A stretch of 64,000 bases of DNA from Deltaproteobacteria bacterium (GTDB lineage Bacteria > Myxococcota_A > Polyangia > Nannocystales > Nannocystaceae), in NCBI GenBank assembly GCA_016709225.1, contig JADJEE010000002.1:124001-188000 (forward strand), in the 5' to 3' direction. Shown here one piece after another: positions 29,160 to 42,528 of the stretch (its first letter is position 1; each line of letters begins with the position of its first letter). A model generated the notes under the pieces. That model did no database searches and was not told the origin of the DNA. It was given only the letters and a program-made list of their open reading frames with translations. The position numbers and the translations under genes are program-made.

Positions 29160-29694
29160 GGTGCGCCCCCATCGCTCGGCAATGCGGCGATCACCCGCGC
29201 GGCAACCTCATCGACCGCGGCGTCGGCATCGACGGTGAACTGCGCACGCCGGTAGCTGGGCTCGCGGGCCCGCCACAGCCCCGCGAGCGTGGGCAGCAGC
29301 GGCGCTTCGCCCAGCAGCGGGCGCGCGCCGTCGTGCCCTTGCAGGCGCGCGACCAGCCGCTCGATCGGCACCGACAGGAACACCACGCTGCCGGTGCTGG
29401 CCATCGCCGCCAGCGAGCCGTGGTCGAGCACGGTGCCGCCACCGCAGGCGACCACGGCCCCTCGCGCGACGAAGCCCGGCTCGTCCAGCAGCGATCGCAG
29501 GGCGGCGGCCTCGCGCGCGCGCAGGCCCGGCTCGCCGTCTTGCCACATCGACGCGATCGAAGCGCCGAACAGCAGCTCGATCCGGCGATCGAGATCGCAG
29601 AACTCGCGGCCCAGCCGGCGCGCCACCGATGCGCCGACCGTGCTCTTGCCGCTGCCCATCATGCCGACCAGGAACACCGGTCGCATCGCCGGCA

Positions 29695-29695
<1 letters not shown>
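29156..29695 (-). CDS. aroK: Shikimate kinase
   Basis: AroK phosphorylates shikimate at O3 with ATP. The 179-residue protein has the P-loop GMMGSGKSTVGASVARRLG, the shikimate-binding FCDLDRRIELLFG (Asp of DXD), the Arg in LRAREAAALRSL, the Gly-rich VACGGGTVL and the lid Arg in GARPLLG. All are standard. Its ATG 29695 overlaps the pilQ TGA by one base (TGATG), and its stop overlaps aroB, so expression is tied to the pilus operon. Confidence 0.95.
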
Positions 29696-34965
<5,270 letters not shown>

Positions 34966-34983
34966 CGGAGGGTCGCTCCACTG

Positions 34984-35634
34984 TCAATCGTTGCGCAAAT
35001 AAATGGCGCGGCGTTCGCCCCGCTGGAGATTGAGACTGCTGGCCAGGTCATCATCTACGACCTCGACCTCCACATAGTCTCGATTCACCGCGGCAAGCAA
35101 AAGTTCGGCGCTCGAGAAGTACTGGCCCTGCATGATCGAGCGACTGCGGCCGTCGCTGGCGACGAACAGCGCCCGCGGCCGCAGGTTGCGACCGGCGTTC
35201 ACGATCGCGACCAGCTTGAGGTCCTCGAACGCGTACTGCTGCATCTCGACCTTGCGATCGGCACGCGGGCGGTCCGGCTCGGGCACGACGATCTCGTTGG
35301 CCACGAAGCTCAAGAACGGATCGCGGCGGCGCTGGAACGACTTCGCGTCGAGCGCGATGGGCGGGCGCGCCGGCAGCTCGCTGGGCAGCGCGTCCTCTTC
35401 GTCGCCCTCGGCGCTCTTGCGCGGCGCCGGACCGCTCAGCTTGGTGCCGCTGCCGCCCCCGCTGGCCTTGGCCGGGGCCGCCTTGGCGCCCGAACCACCG
35501 CCACCGGCCTTGAGGCCGGGTGAGCCGCGCTGTTTCGAGACCTCGGCGCCGCCGTCGTCGACGCATGCGGCGGTGAGCAGCAGCGCCAGCGCGCACGTAC
35601 GCGCCACGGAGATGGGTGCAGCGGTCCGTCTCAC
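34984..35634 (-). CDS. pilP: Type IV pilus lipoprotein PilP
   Basis: PilP links the inner-membrane PilN/PilO pair to PilQ in the periplasm. The 216-residue protein has a lipoprotein signal (LALLLTAAC), then a long Gly/Ala/Ser/Lys linker (about 30-75) and the PilP beta-domain (about 95-216). The domain begins RRRDPFLSFVA and includes YAFEDLKLVAIVNAG and ALFVASDGRSRSIMQGQYF. GTG 35634 overlaps the pilO stop as GTGA; pilQ begins 18 nt downstream. The linker is longer and more Gly-rich than in most PilP proteins. Confidence 0.93.
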   Translation of the reverse strand: MRRTAAPISVARTCALALLLTAACVDDGGAEVSKQRGSPGLKAGGGGSGAKAAPAKASGGGSGTKLSGPAPRKSAEGDEEDALPSELPARPPIALDAKSFQRRRDPFLSFVANEIVVPEPDRPRADRKVEMQQYAFEDLKLVAIVNAGRNLRPRALFVASDGRSRSIMQGQYFSSAELLLAAVNRDYVEVEVVDDDLASSLNLQRGERRAIYLRND

Positions 35635-36272
35635 TTCTTGCGCCTGCCCTTCTTGGCCGCGCCCTTCTCGGCGGCGGCGTTGCGCTCTTCATCGGTGAGG
35701 AAGCGATAGGTCGCAGCCTCGAACTCGATCTCGAGCGGCGCGCGCTCGGCGGCTTCCTTCGAACCCGGCGTGCGCTTGTCCTTGCCGGCCTGGAGCGACA
35801 GCCGATCGACGCTGACGATGCGCTTGAGCTCAGACACCCGGCGGAAGAACTCGCCGACCTGCGTCCACGTACCCGTCGCGCGCACCTTGATGGGCATGCG
35901 GGCGTAGAAGTCCTGGAACTCCTCGGGCTCGTTGGTCCAGCTCTCCACCGTCATGCCCACCAGCCGCGACTGCTGCTGGAAGGTCTGCATCAAGTTGTCG
36001 ACGGTCGACGCGGTCAGCGGCAGCACCTCGCGCTGCTCCTCCAGCGCGGCCTCGGCGGCCTCGATCTTGCGCTTCTCGGCGTCGAAGTTGTCGCGCTTGG
36101 TCTTGACCTCGGCGAGCTCCGTCTGCGCTGCGGTCAGCGCTGCCTCAGCGTTGGCGCGCCCGTCGACGGCGTCGACGTAGAAGAAGAAGTACCAGCCACC
36201 GACGATCACGCCGGCCACCAGCAGGAACAGCAGCAGTCGCTGCCAGATCGGGATGCGTCCGAAGCCTTCCAC
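35631..36272 (-). CDS. pilO: Type IV pilus inner-membrane protein PilO
   Basis: PilO is a single-pass protein that pairs with PilN in the pilus alignment complex. The 213-residue sequence has one membrane helix (RLLLFLLVAGVIVGGWYFFFY, about 12-32), a coiled-coil region (about 40-90) and a ferredoxin-like periplasmic domain with the characteristic LMQTFQQQSRLVGMTVESW and MPIKVRATGTWTQVGEFF. The tail is Lys/Arg-rich (AAKKGRRKK). GTG 36272 lies 9 nt after pilN, and the gene overlaps pilP. Confidence 0.93.
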   Translation of the reverse strand: MEGFGRIPIWQRLLLFLLVAGVIVGGWYFFFYVDAVDGRANAEAALTAAQTELAEVKTKRDNFDAEKRKIEAAEAALEEQREVLPLTASTVDNLMQTFQQQSRLVGMTVESWTNEPEEFQDFYARMPIKVRATGTWTQVGEFFRRVSELKRIVSVDRLSLQAGKDKRTPGSKEAAERAPLEIEFEAATYRFLTDEERNAAAEKGAAKKGRRKK

Positions 36273-36281
36273 TGCCGTCCT

Positions 36282-37001
36282 TCAGTTCCAGCGCCGCACT
36301 TCGACGTCGAGCTTCCACGTCAGGTGCCGCACGGCGTCGGTCGAGCTGCGCTGGTCGTCGACGCGTTCGTAGTCGGGGTGGGTGATGTCGCCGAACCACA
36401 CGCTCGCGCGCAGCCGGCGGGTGAACTCGGAGAGATCGGCGGCGTCCCGCGCCGCGCCCGAGATGGTGAGCTTCGAGCCGTTCTCCTCGATGCTGGTCAG
36501 CCACAGGCCCGAAGGATCCCAGCGCTCGTTGATCTCGCTCTGCGGATCGTCGGCCTTGTTCTTCTTGTACTTCTCTTGGTCGATGGTGACGGAGCCGCCG
36601 AGCTGCGCATCGGTCAGGATGCTCGCGATCTCGTACATCACGTAGACCGGCGTGCGCTGCTTGGCCTTCAGCTTGTCGATCGCCAGCTTCTGGCGCGCGA
36701 TGTCGTCTTCGCGAGCCTTGAGGCCGGCCTCGTCGATCACGCCCTTGATCTCGTTGACCTCGTTGCCGATCGTCGCGGCCTGGCCTCGCACCGCGAGGGT
36801 CGCGTCTTCTTCGATGCCGAGCAGATACCAGCCCGCGCCGCCCAGCGCGGCCCAGGCGATGACCATGAGCAGCAGCGAGGCCGCGCCCGAGCCGCCCCCG
36901 CCCGACGCCACCGCAGTGTTGTTGCGCCCGGGCGCCGCCGCCACGACCGTGCCGGCGGAGCTGCGCTTGCGCTTGGTCGGCGCGAGGTTGATGCGAATCA
37001 T
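36282..37001 (-). CDS. pilN: Type IV pilus inner-membrane protein PilN
   Basis: PilN begins with the conserved cytoplasmic MIRINLAP motif that docks into PilM. The 239-residue protein then has a Gly/Ser/Ala spacer, a membrane helix (about 42-62, ASLLLMVIAWAALGGAGWYL), a coiled coil (about 72-118) and a periplasmic domain. The region between the INLAP motif and the helix is about 25 residues longer than usual. ATG 37001 overlaps the pilM stop as ATGA. Confidence 0.93.
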   Translation of the reverse strand: MIRINLAPTKRKRSSAGTVVAAAPGRNNTAVASGGGGSGAASLLLMVIAWAALGGAGWYLLGIEEDATLAVRGQAATIGNEVNEIKGVIDEAGLKAREDDIARQKLAIDKLKAKQRTPVYVMYEIASILTDAQLGGSVTIDQEKYKKNKADDPQSEINERWDPSGLWLTSIEENGSKLTISGAARDAADLSEFTRRLRASVWFGDITHPDYERVDDQRSSTDAVRHLTWKLDVEVRRWN

Positions 37002-38062
37002 TCGGAGTCCCCCGGACGGCGTGCGGCCAGGCCGAATGCCACGGTCGCAACCGGGGCGTTCACGCGCAAGTACTCGACGTCGAAGCGCCGCGTGTCGACC
37101 ACGACGCGCGCGAATGGGTTGATGATCTCCACCGGGATGCGAGAGCGATCTTGGATCGCCTTGGGCAGCTGCGGTACCAGGCACGAGCCGCCGCTCAGGT
37201 AAATGCGGCTCAGGCGGGCGTCGATGGCGTCGTTCATGTAGAAATCCAACGAACGTTGGAATTCCTCGGCGACCTGCTCGGACACCTGCCAGAGGATGCG
37301 GTGGACCTCCTGCGGCACCACGTCGGCGGCTGCGCCTGCGGCCGCGAACGCACCGCCGACCTTGTAGGCCTCGGCACCGTCGAGGCTCACGCCCAGCTGC
37401 CGTTGGATGGCCTCGGTGTAGGTGTTGCCGCCGGTGCCCAGGTCGCGGTTGAACGAGGGCTGGCCGCTCGAGATGATCGAGAGCGTCGAGTAGGTCGCGC
37501 CGACATTGATGATCGCCACGGTGTCGCCGGGCGCGAAGCCGATGCCGAGCTCGATCGCGTTCTGTAGCGCGAGTGCGGCCGCGTCGACGATCACGGGCTG
37601 GAAGCCGGCGTCGCGGACGACCTGCTGGTACTGCGCGACGATTTCGCGCTTCGCCGCGACCAGCAGCACCTCCATCTGGCCGGTGGGGGTCTGCTTGACC
37701 AGCACCTCGTAGTCGACGAGCACGTCCTCACGGGCGAAGGGGATGTTCTGGCGAACCTCCCACTCCATCTGCTCGTCGAGCGCGGGCCCGTCCATGGCCG
37801 GGATGGTCAGCCGCTTGATGATCACGGCGTTGCCCGAGACCGCGAGCGCGATGTGCTTGCCCTTGAGGTGCACGCGCTTGGTCAGGCTCTTGATCGCGTC
37901 GACCAGGGCGCCGTGGTTCAGGATCACGCCGTCGACGATGGTCTGGGGCGCAACGGGCTCGATCCCGAAGTTCTGCAGACTCATGCTCCGCCCCGACGGC
38001 TTGAGCTGCACGAGCTTGATCGCGCTCGAGCCGATGTCCAGACCGATGCACTGCTTCGCCAC
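36998..38062 (-). CDS. pilM: Type IV pilus assembly ATPase-like protein PilM
   Basis: PilM is a cytoplasmic actin-like protein that binds ATP and the PilN N terminus. The 354-residue sequence shows the phosphate-1 loop GLDIGSSAIKLVQL, MEWEVRQNIPF, the second phosphate loop AIINVGATYSTLSII and the adenosine motif IYLSGGSCLVPQLP. Length is typical. GTG 38062 is preceded by AGG 8 nt upstream. An 82-nt gap separates it from the upstream HTH gene, so they may share a transcript. Confidence 0.94.
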   Translation of the reverse strand: MAKQCIGLDIGSSAIKLVQLKPSGRSMSLQNFGIEPVAPQTIVDGVILNHGALVDAIKSLTKRVHLKGKHIALAVSGNAVIIKRLTIPAMDGPALDEQMEWEVRQNIPFAREDVLVDYEVLVKQTPTGQMEVLLVAAKREIVAQYQQVVRDAGFQPVIVDAAALALQNAIELGIGFAPGDTVAIINVGATYSTLSIISSGQPSFNRDLGTGGNTYTEAIQRQLGVSLDGAEAYKVGGAFAAAGAAADVVPQEVHRILWQVSEQVAEEFQRSLDFYMNDAIDARLSRIYLSGGSCLVPQLPKAIQDRSRIPVEIINPFARVVVDTRRFDVEYLRVNAPVATVAFGLAARRPGDSE

Positions 38063-38144
38063 GACGAGGCCTATCCCAGCGTCAGCCTGCCATGCGCGAG
38101 CGCGTGGCGGAAATTGTGTTCAAGCTCGAAGCACCCGGCCGAGC

Positions 38145-38576
38145 TCAGCCGAGGTCTTCGTCCGGGAAGACTTCCTTGGCCGCAGAGGGCTGCAGGCCGA
38201 GGGCTTCGAGGATCTTGCGCTTGGTGTCCATCCGGCAGGGGCAGCCGGCTTCGACGCGGTCGATGGTCAAGGGACTGACCCCCGCGCGGCGGGCGAGCTC
38301 GGCCTTGCTCATCATGGCGGCCTGACGCAGGCGCTTGACGTTGTTGGGCACGAGGCCCGCGTTCTCGCGCACCGCCGGCTGCTTGGCACGGCGTCGCTTC
38401 GTCGGCACCGCCGGCTCCACGGCCGCCTCGCTGCGTGCGGGCTCCTTGCGTGTCGGCGCGTCGCCGCCGCGCGAGGGCGCCTCCGCCGTGCGGGGCGGAT
38501 CGTCGTGCTCGGGCACGGACGCGCTCGCATGCCCCGAGGGGGCCGCCTTCGCGCCTTGCGTTGGTTCCGGATCCAT
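38145..38576 (-). CDS. XRE-family HTH protein with disordered N terminus
   Basis: Of 143 residues, the first 70 are Pro/Ala/Arg-rich and probably disordered. The rest is a Cro/CI-type helix-turn-helix (NNVKRLRQAAMMSKAELARRAGVSPLTIDRVEAG), followed by CPCRMDTKRKILEALGL. The two Cys in EAGCPCR sit at the end of the recognition region and could sense redox or metal (speculative). It is the first gene ahead of pilM on the same strand. A good -35/-10 pair lies at 38594-38622, with a repeat array immediately upstream. It is a candidate regulator of the pilus operon or of itself. Confidence 0.8.
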   Translation of the reverse strand: MDPEPTQGAKAAPSGHASASVPEHDDPPRTAEAPSRGGDAPTRKEPARSEAAVEPAVPTKRRRAKQPAVRENAGLVPNNVKRLRQAAMMSKAELARRAGVSPLTIDRVEAGCPCRMDTKRKILEALGLQPSAAKEVFPDEDLG

Positions 38577-38593
38577 CCTGAAGAAGCCCGTAC

Positions 38594-38622
38594 ATCATCG
38601 GTCCCGATCGCTGATCCGTCAA
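38594..38622 (-). promoter_or_regulatory. Sigma-70-type promoter for the HTH gene / pil operon
   Basis: The minus strand has TTGACG (38617-38622), exactly 17 nt, then GATGAT (38594-38599): five of six and four of six matches to the -35 and -10 consensus. ATG 38576 is 17 nt beyond the -10, so the leader would be about 11 nt. This is the best canonical promoter in the window. Confidence 0.5.
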
Positions 38623-38638
38623 CGCGTTCGTTGCCCTT

Positions 38639-38691
38639 CAGTGATATGTAGTTGAATGACAGTGATAGGCCATTGATAGGTCATTGTAGTG
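38639..38691. repeat. Helically phased 11-bp repeat array upstream of the HTH/pil promoter
   Basis: In this AT-richer island CAGTGATATG (38639), CAGTGATAGG (38660), CATTGATAGG (38671) and CATTGTAGTG (38682) repeat at intervals of 21, 11 and 11 nt, with a degenerate unit AGTTGAATGA (38650) filling the first gap. The array begins 17 bp upstream of the -35 element. One-turn spacing suggests cooperative protein binding on one DNA face. The rest of the 399-nt gap to 38975 is GC-rich spacer with no gene I can support. Confidence 0.55.
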
Positions 38692-38975
38692 ATCCGAGCG
38701 CGCGAACTCCGCCTGTCGAACCGGCCGAGGTGGAGCAAGTCCACGAGATCGTTGGCGAAGGCGGGCATGGGGCGGCGGCGGGGCGGCGCGGGCGAAGGCA
38801 CACGCGGGCCGGGGGACGCGCCAGCATTCCACGGCCGGGCCCCTTGGCCCAAGAAACCCTCGCGAACCCGACGCCGACCCCCGAGCCGGGCCCGCGGGGA
38901 TCGCGACCCTCCGGCGCGGCCGCTTCCAAAGAGGATGCACCGAAACCGCGGGCACCGCGCGCAAGGCCGACGCGG

Positions 38976-40406
38976 TCAGCCCAGGCCGAACTCTTTGATC
39001 TTGTAGAGCAGCGCCCGGTGGCTGAGGTCGAGCAGCTTGGCCGCATGGGTGCGGTTGCCGTCGGTCTGCGCCAGGGCCCGCAGGATGAACTCCCGCTCGA
39101 GCGCCCGCTGGGCCCGCTTCACCGAGAGGTCACCCTCGGGCAGCGCGAGCGTGAAGCCGGCGCTCGGGCTCGCGGTCTTGTGCACGCGCTCGGGCAGGTC
39201 GCCGAGCTGCAGGATGCCGCCCTCGCACATGACCGCCGCGTGCTCGATGGTGTTCTCGAGCTCGCGGACGTTGCCCGGCCAGTGATACGCGAGCAGTCGC
39301 GCGAGCGCCTCTTCGCTGAGCCCACGGACCTTCGTGCCCAGGCGCGCGTTGACCCGCGCGATGAAGTGCTCGACCAGCGGTGGGATGTCGTCCCTGCGCT
39401 CCCGCAGCGGTGGCACCGCGATCGGCATCACGTCGAGGCGATAGTAGAGGTCCTGGCGGAAGCTGCCGTCCTCGACCATCTGATGCAGCTCGCGCGAGGT
39501 CGCGGCGAGCACCCGGGCGTCGATCTTGATCGAGCGGACGTCGCCGACACGCCGCACCTCCTCCTCCTGCAGCGCGCGCAGCAGCTTGACCTGCAGCGCC
39601 AGCGGCAGCTCGCCGATCTCGTCGAGGAAGAGCGTGCCGCCCTTGGCCTCCTCGAACAGACCCCGCTTGTCCGCGGTCGCGTCGGTGAAGGCGCCGCGCA
39701 CGTGGCCGAACAGCTCCGACTCGAGCAGTGACTCGGGGATCGCGCCGCAGTTGACCGCCACGAACGGCCCGCTCGCACGCGGGCTCGCGGCATGGATCGC
39801 GCGACTGACCAGCTCCTTGCCCACGCCCGACTCGCCCAGCACCAGCACGCCGGTCTTGAACGGCGCGACCTTGCGGACGGTGCGAGCGACCTGCTGCATC
39901 GCCGCGCTGCGGATCAGCATGTCGCCGAGCCACTCGGTGGTGGCCCCGGAGTCGCGCAGCTGCTGGCGCAGCGCGTGGTTCTCGCGCCGCAATCGCTCGC
40001 GCTCCTCGGCCTTGCGCAGCGTGAGCACGACCTCGTCCTGCTTGAAGGGCTTGGCGATGTAGTCGTACGCGCCCGCGTGCATGGCCTCGAGCGCGAGCTC
40101 GATGGTCCCGAAGGCGCTCATCACGATCGCGGTCAGCCCCGGGCGCTCGCGCTTGAGCCACTCGACCAGCGCGAGGCCGCCCATGCCGGGCATGCGCACA
40201 TCGGTCAGCACCACGTCGACGTCCTCGCGCCCCAGCAGCTCGATGGCCGCTTCGCCGCTGTCGGCGTGGACGACCTGGTAGTGCTCGCGCCGCAACAGCA
40301 GCTCGAGCATCTGCCGCAGCGGGGCCTCGTCGTCGACCACCAGCACGCGGACGAACCCGCGCGGCTCTCCCGGGGTCGGTGCGGCTGCGTCGCTCGTCTG
40401 CGTCAC
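38976..40406 (-). CDS. NtrC-type sigma-54-dependent response regulator
   Basis: The 476-residue protein has a receiver domain (VRVLVVDDEAPLRQMLELLL; phospho-acceptor Asp in VVLTDVRMPGMGG), an AAA+ sigma-54 interaction domain and a Fis-type HTH (TDGNRTHAAKLLDLSHRALLYKI). The AAA+ domain shows Walker A VLGESGVGKELVSRAIH, Walker B GGTLFLDEIGELPL and the Arg-finger region. The loop that contacts sigma-54 reads GAFTDA instead of GAFTGA; this variant also occurs in other deltaproteobacterial regulators as I recall. No kinase gene is adjacent. It precedes the pil cluster on the same strand, which recalls PilR, but there is no direct proof. GTG 40406 is 24 nt beyond an extended -10; GTG 40454 would lie upstream of it. 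Confidence 0.9.
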   Translation of the reverse strand: MTQTSDAAAPTPGEPRGFVRVLVVDDEAPLRQMLELLLRREHYQVVHADSGEAAIELLGREDVDVVLTDVRMPGMGGLALVEWLKRERPGLTAIVMSAFGTIELALEAMHAGAYDYIAKPFKQDEVVLTLRKAEERERLRRENHALRQQLRDSGATTEWLGDMLIRSAAMQQVARTVRKVAPFKTGVLVLGESGVGKELVSRAIHAASPRASGPFVAVNCGAIPESLLESELFGHVRGAFTDATADKRGLFEEAKGGTLFLDEIGELPLALQVKLLRALQEEEVRRVGDVRSIKIDARVLAATSRELHQMVEDGSFRQDLYYRLDVMPIAVPPLRERRDDIPPLVEHFIARVNARLGTKVRGLSEEALARLLAYHWPGNVRELENTIEHAAVMCEGGILQLGDLPERVHKTASPSAGFTLALPEGDLSVKRAQRALEREFILRALAQTDGNRTHAAKLLDLSHRALLYKIKEFGLG

Positions 40407-40430
40407 CAACCTGCGGGCCCTTCGGTCGCG

Positions 40431-40438
40431 AGCATAGC
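40431..40438 (-). promoter_or_regulatory. Extended -10 element before the NtrC-type regulator
   Basis: The minus strand reads CTTGCTATGCT (TGN-TANNNT), ending 24 nt before GTG 40406, with GAAGG and AGG available as ribosome-binding sequence in between. Confidence 0.45.
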
Positions 40439-40486
40439 AAGCGGGCCGCGCCACGTCGTGGGCTGCAGCTGCGGCCCGCCGGGGAT

Positions 40487-40494
40487 GCTACGGT
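40487..40494 (+). promoter_or_regulatory. Extended -10 element before glpK
   Basis: GATGCTACGGT (TGN-TANNNT) ends 50 nt before the glpK ATG, leaving a leader of about 44 nt that carries the GGAG ribosome site. Confidence 0.45.
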
Positions 40495-40544
40495 GCGCTC
40501 GTCGTCGCGCCGCCGTTGCTCGCGTGCGACGGCCGGAGCGCACC

Positions 40545-42029
40545 ATGCCCACGACCGACCTCGTCCTCGCCATCGACCAAGGCACCACTGGCAGCACGTG
40601 CCTGGTCGTCGACGCCAGCGCGCAGGTGATCGCGCGCCACACCGTCGAGTTCCCGCAGCACTTCCCCAGCCCCGGCCTCGTCGAGCACGACCCCGAGCAG
40701 GTGTGGGGCTCGGTGCTGGCGGCGATCGACGGCGCGGTGGGTGGTGGCCGCATCGACACCTCGCGCATCGCGGCGATCGGCATCACCAACCAACGCGAGA
40801 CCTCGCTGGTGTGGCGCCGCGACGACGGCCGCGCGCTACACCGCGCCATCGTGTGGCAGGACCGTCGCACCGCCGATCACTGCGCGGCGCTGCGCGAGCG
40901 CGGGCTGCAGCCGCGCCTGCGCGAGCTGACCGGGTTGGTGCTCGATCCCTACTTCTCGGCCACGAAGCTGGCTTGGACCCTCGACCACGTCGAGGGGGCC
41001 CGCGCCGCGGCGGCCCGGGGCGAGCTGGCTGCGGGCACCATCGACAGCTACCTGCTGTGGCGCATGACCGCCGGCGCGGTGCATGCCACCGAGCCCAGCA
41101 ACGCCTCGCGCACGCTGCTGTGGCCACTGACCGGCGGCGGCTGGAGCGACGAGCTGTGCGAGCTGCTGGCGGTGCCGCGCAACCTGCTGCCCGAGGTGCG
41201 CCCGTGCAACGCCAGCTTCGGCACCACCCGCGGGGTCCCGGGATTGCCCGACGGCATCCCGATCCACGGCATCGCCGGTGATCAGCAGGCGGCGCTGTTC
41301 GGGCAGGCCTGCTTCCACGTGGCCCAGGCCAAGTGCACCTACGGCACCGGTGCGTTCATGTTGCTCAACACCGGCGCCAAGCCGGTGCCGTCGTCGCACG
41401 GCCTGCTGACCTCGGTCGCGTGGCAGCTCGGCGACACGACCACCTACTGCCTCGAGGGCTCGTCGTTCATGGCCGGTGCGGTGGTGCAGTGGCTCCGCGA
41501 CGGGCTCGGCATCATCGCGCGCTCGGCTGACGTCGAGGCGCTCGCCGCCAGCGTGCCGGACTCCGGCGGCGTCGTGGTGGTGCCCGGCCACGCAGGCCTC
41601 GGCGCGCCGCACTGGCGGGCCGACGCGCGTGGCCTCATTCGCGGGCTCACCCGCGGCTCGACCAAGGCCCACATCGCACGTGCGGCCCTCGAGGGCATCG
41701 CGCTGCAGATCGCCGACCTCGCGACCGCGATGGCGGCCGACCTCGGACGCGGCCTCGACGTGTTGCGGGTGGATGGCGGCGCCGCGGCCAACGACCTGTT
41801 GATGCAGATCCAGTGCGATCTACTCGGCGTCGCGCTCGATCGACCGCGCGTGCTCGAGGCCACCGGCCTCGGCGCGGCCGCGCTCGCCGGCCTCGGCGTG
41901 GGACTGTGGCCCGACCTGCCCACCCTCGAGCGCACGTGGCAACGCGAGCGTCGCTTCGAGCCCGCCGGCGATGCGGCTGCGCTCGCCCAGCTGCGCCGGG
42001 GATGGCGCGACGCGATCGCGTGCGCCTAG
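40545..42029 (+). CDS. glpK: Glycerol kinase
   Basis: GlpK phosphorylates glycerol to sn-glycerol 3-phosphate with ATP. The 494-residue FGGY-family protein has AIDQGTTGSTCLVVD at the N terminus, AIGITNQRETSLVWRRD (substrate-binding Arg-Glu), TGLVLDPYFSATKLAW, AGTIDSYLLWRMT, TEPSNASRTLL and the C-terminal nucleotide-site sequence VDGGAAANDLLMQIQCDLLG. Length is normal. ATG 40545 has GGAG 6 nt upstream. No glpF or glpD is adjacent. Its TAG overlaps the stop of the convergent gene as CTAG. Confidence 0.94.
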   Translation: MPTTDLVLAIDQGTTGSTCLVVDASAQVIARHTVEFPQHFPSPGLVEHDPEQVWGSVLAAIDGAVGGGRIDTSRIAAIGITNQRETSLVWRRDDGRALHRAIVWQDRRTADHCAALRERGLQPRLRELTGLVLDPYFSATKLAWTLDHVEGARAAAARGELAAGTIDSYLLWRMTAGAVHATEPSNASRTLLWPLTGGGWSDELCELLAVPRNLLPEVRPCNASFGTTRGVPGLPDGIPIHGIAGDQQAALFGQACFHVAQAKCTYGTGAFMLLNTGAKPVPSSHGLLTSVAWQLGDTTTYCLEGSSFMAGAVVQWLRDGLGIIARSADVEALAASVPDSGGVVVVPGHAGLGAPHWRADARGLIRGLTRGSTKAHIARAALEGIALQIADLATAMAADLGRGLDVLRVDGGAAANDLLMQIQCDLLGVALDRPRVLEATGLGAAALAGLGVGLWPDLPTLERTWQRERRFEPAGDAAALAQLRRGWRDAIACA

Positions 42030-42496
42030 CGGTCGGATGCATCGGCGCGCAGCCGCCCCAGCGTGACCACGCACGGCGCGGGCGCGAGGCAGACCCACTG
42101 CTGCAGTCGATCGAGTCCGCCGTCGGCGAGTCGCGCGAGCCGCTGCGCCATCGCACGTCGCACCGGCTCGCGTCGCCAGCCCCACAGCCCCACGCGTGCG
42201 CGCCAGCTCGACAGCCACGCGAGGTCCACGACCTGCACGTCGCCCGGCGACGCGCCCGTGGTCGCGCGCGCACGCAGCTCGGTCGCCAGCACGTCGCCGC
42301 GATCGGACAGCGCCGCGGCGCACACCAGCAACCCGACGTGCGTCGTCCCGGCGCCGTCGAGCGCCGCGAGCAGGCCTGCGAGTCGCCCCGGTGGCCGCCC
42401 GACCACCACGGTCCTGGTCGTCGATGTGCTCGACCACGCGGGCAACCACCGCGGCAGCGGTGCGCACGAGAGGTGATCGTCGACCCAGCTCGACAT
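42026..42496 (-). CDS. Hypothetical protein, divergent from the PEP-synthase-like gene
   Basis: I do not recognise this 156-residue protein. Its codon use fits a real gene (third position about 87% G/C, TAG stop interlocked with glpK). The N-terminal half alternates hydrophobic strands and helices (HVGLLVCAAALSDRGDVLATEL, as two adjoining parts), and the C-terminal half is rich in Trp and Arg (WLSSWRARVGLWGWRREPV). No signal peptide or known motif is visible. ATG 42496 was chosen because it places the palindrome at 42503-42520 just upstream; ATG 42517 would lie inside the palindrome. Confidence 0.6.
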   Translation of the reverse strand: MSSWVDDHLSCAPLPRWLPAWSSTSTTRTVVVGRPPGRLAGLLAALDGAGTTHVGLLVCAAALSDRGDVLATELRARATTGASPGDVQVVDLAWLSSWRARVGLWGWRREPVRRAMAQRLARLADGGLDRLQQWVCLAPAPCVVTLGRLRADASDR

Positions 42497-42502
42497 GCGG
42501 CA

Positions 42503-42520
42503 TCGATGGTCTACCATCGA
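42503..42520. promoter_or_regulatory. Perfect palindrome overlapping two face-to-face -10 elements
   Basis: TCGATGGTCTACCATCGA is a perfect 8-bp inverted repeat with a 2-nt centre, and the next outer GC/GC pairs also match after one mismatch. On the plus strand TCTACCAT (42510-42517) is 11 nt before ATG 42529. On the minus strand TGGTAGACC (42507-42515) is a near-match -10, 11 nt before ATG 42496. The two hexamers overlap by 2 bp, so only one direction could be used at a time. Confidence 0.5.
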
Positions 42521-42528
42521 CGCCGACC

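Noticed and set aside
38391..38410. TGGCACGGCGTCGCTT resembling a sigma-54 promoter on the plus strand.
   Set aside because: It lies inside the HTH gene in the wrong direction for the pil genes and no plus-strand gene follows.
38619..38768. Small minus-strand frame (MPAFANDLVDLLHLGRF...) over the repeat array.
   Set aside because: The 11-bp period is not a codon multiple, the frame crosses the predicted promoter, and there is no start signal.
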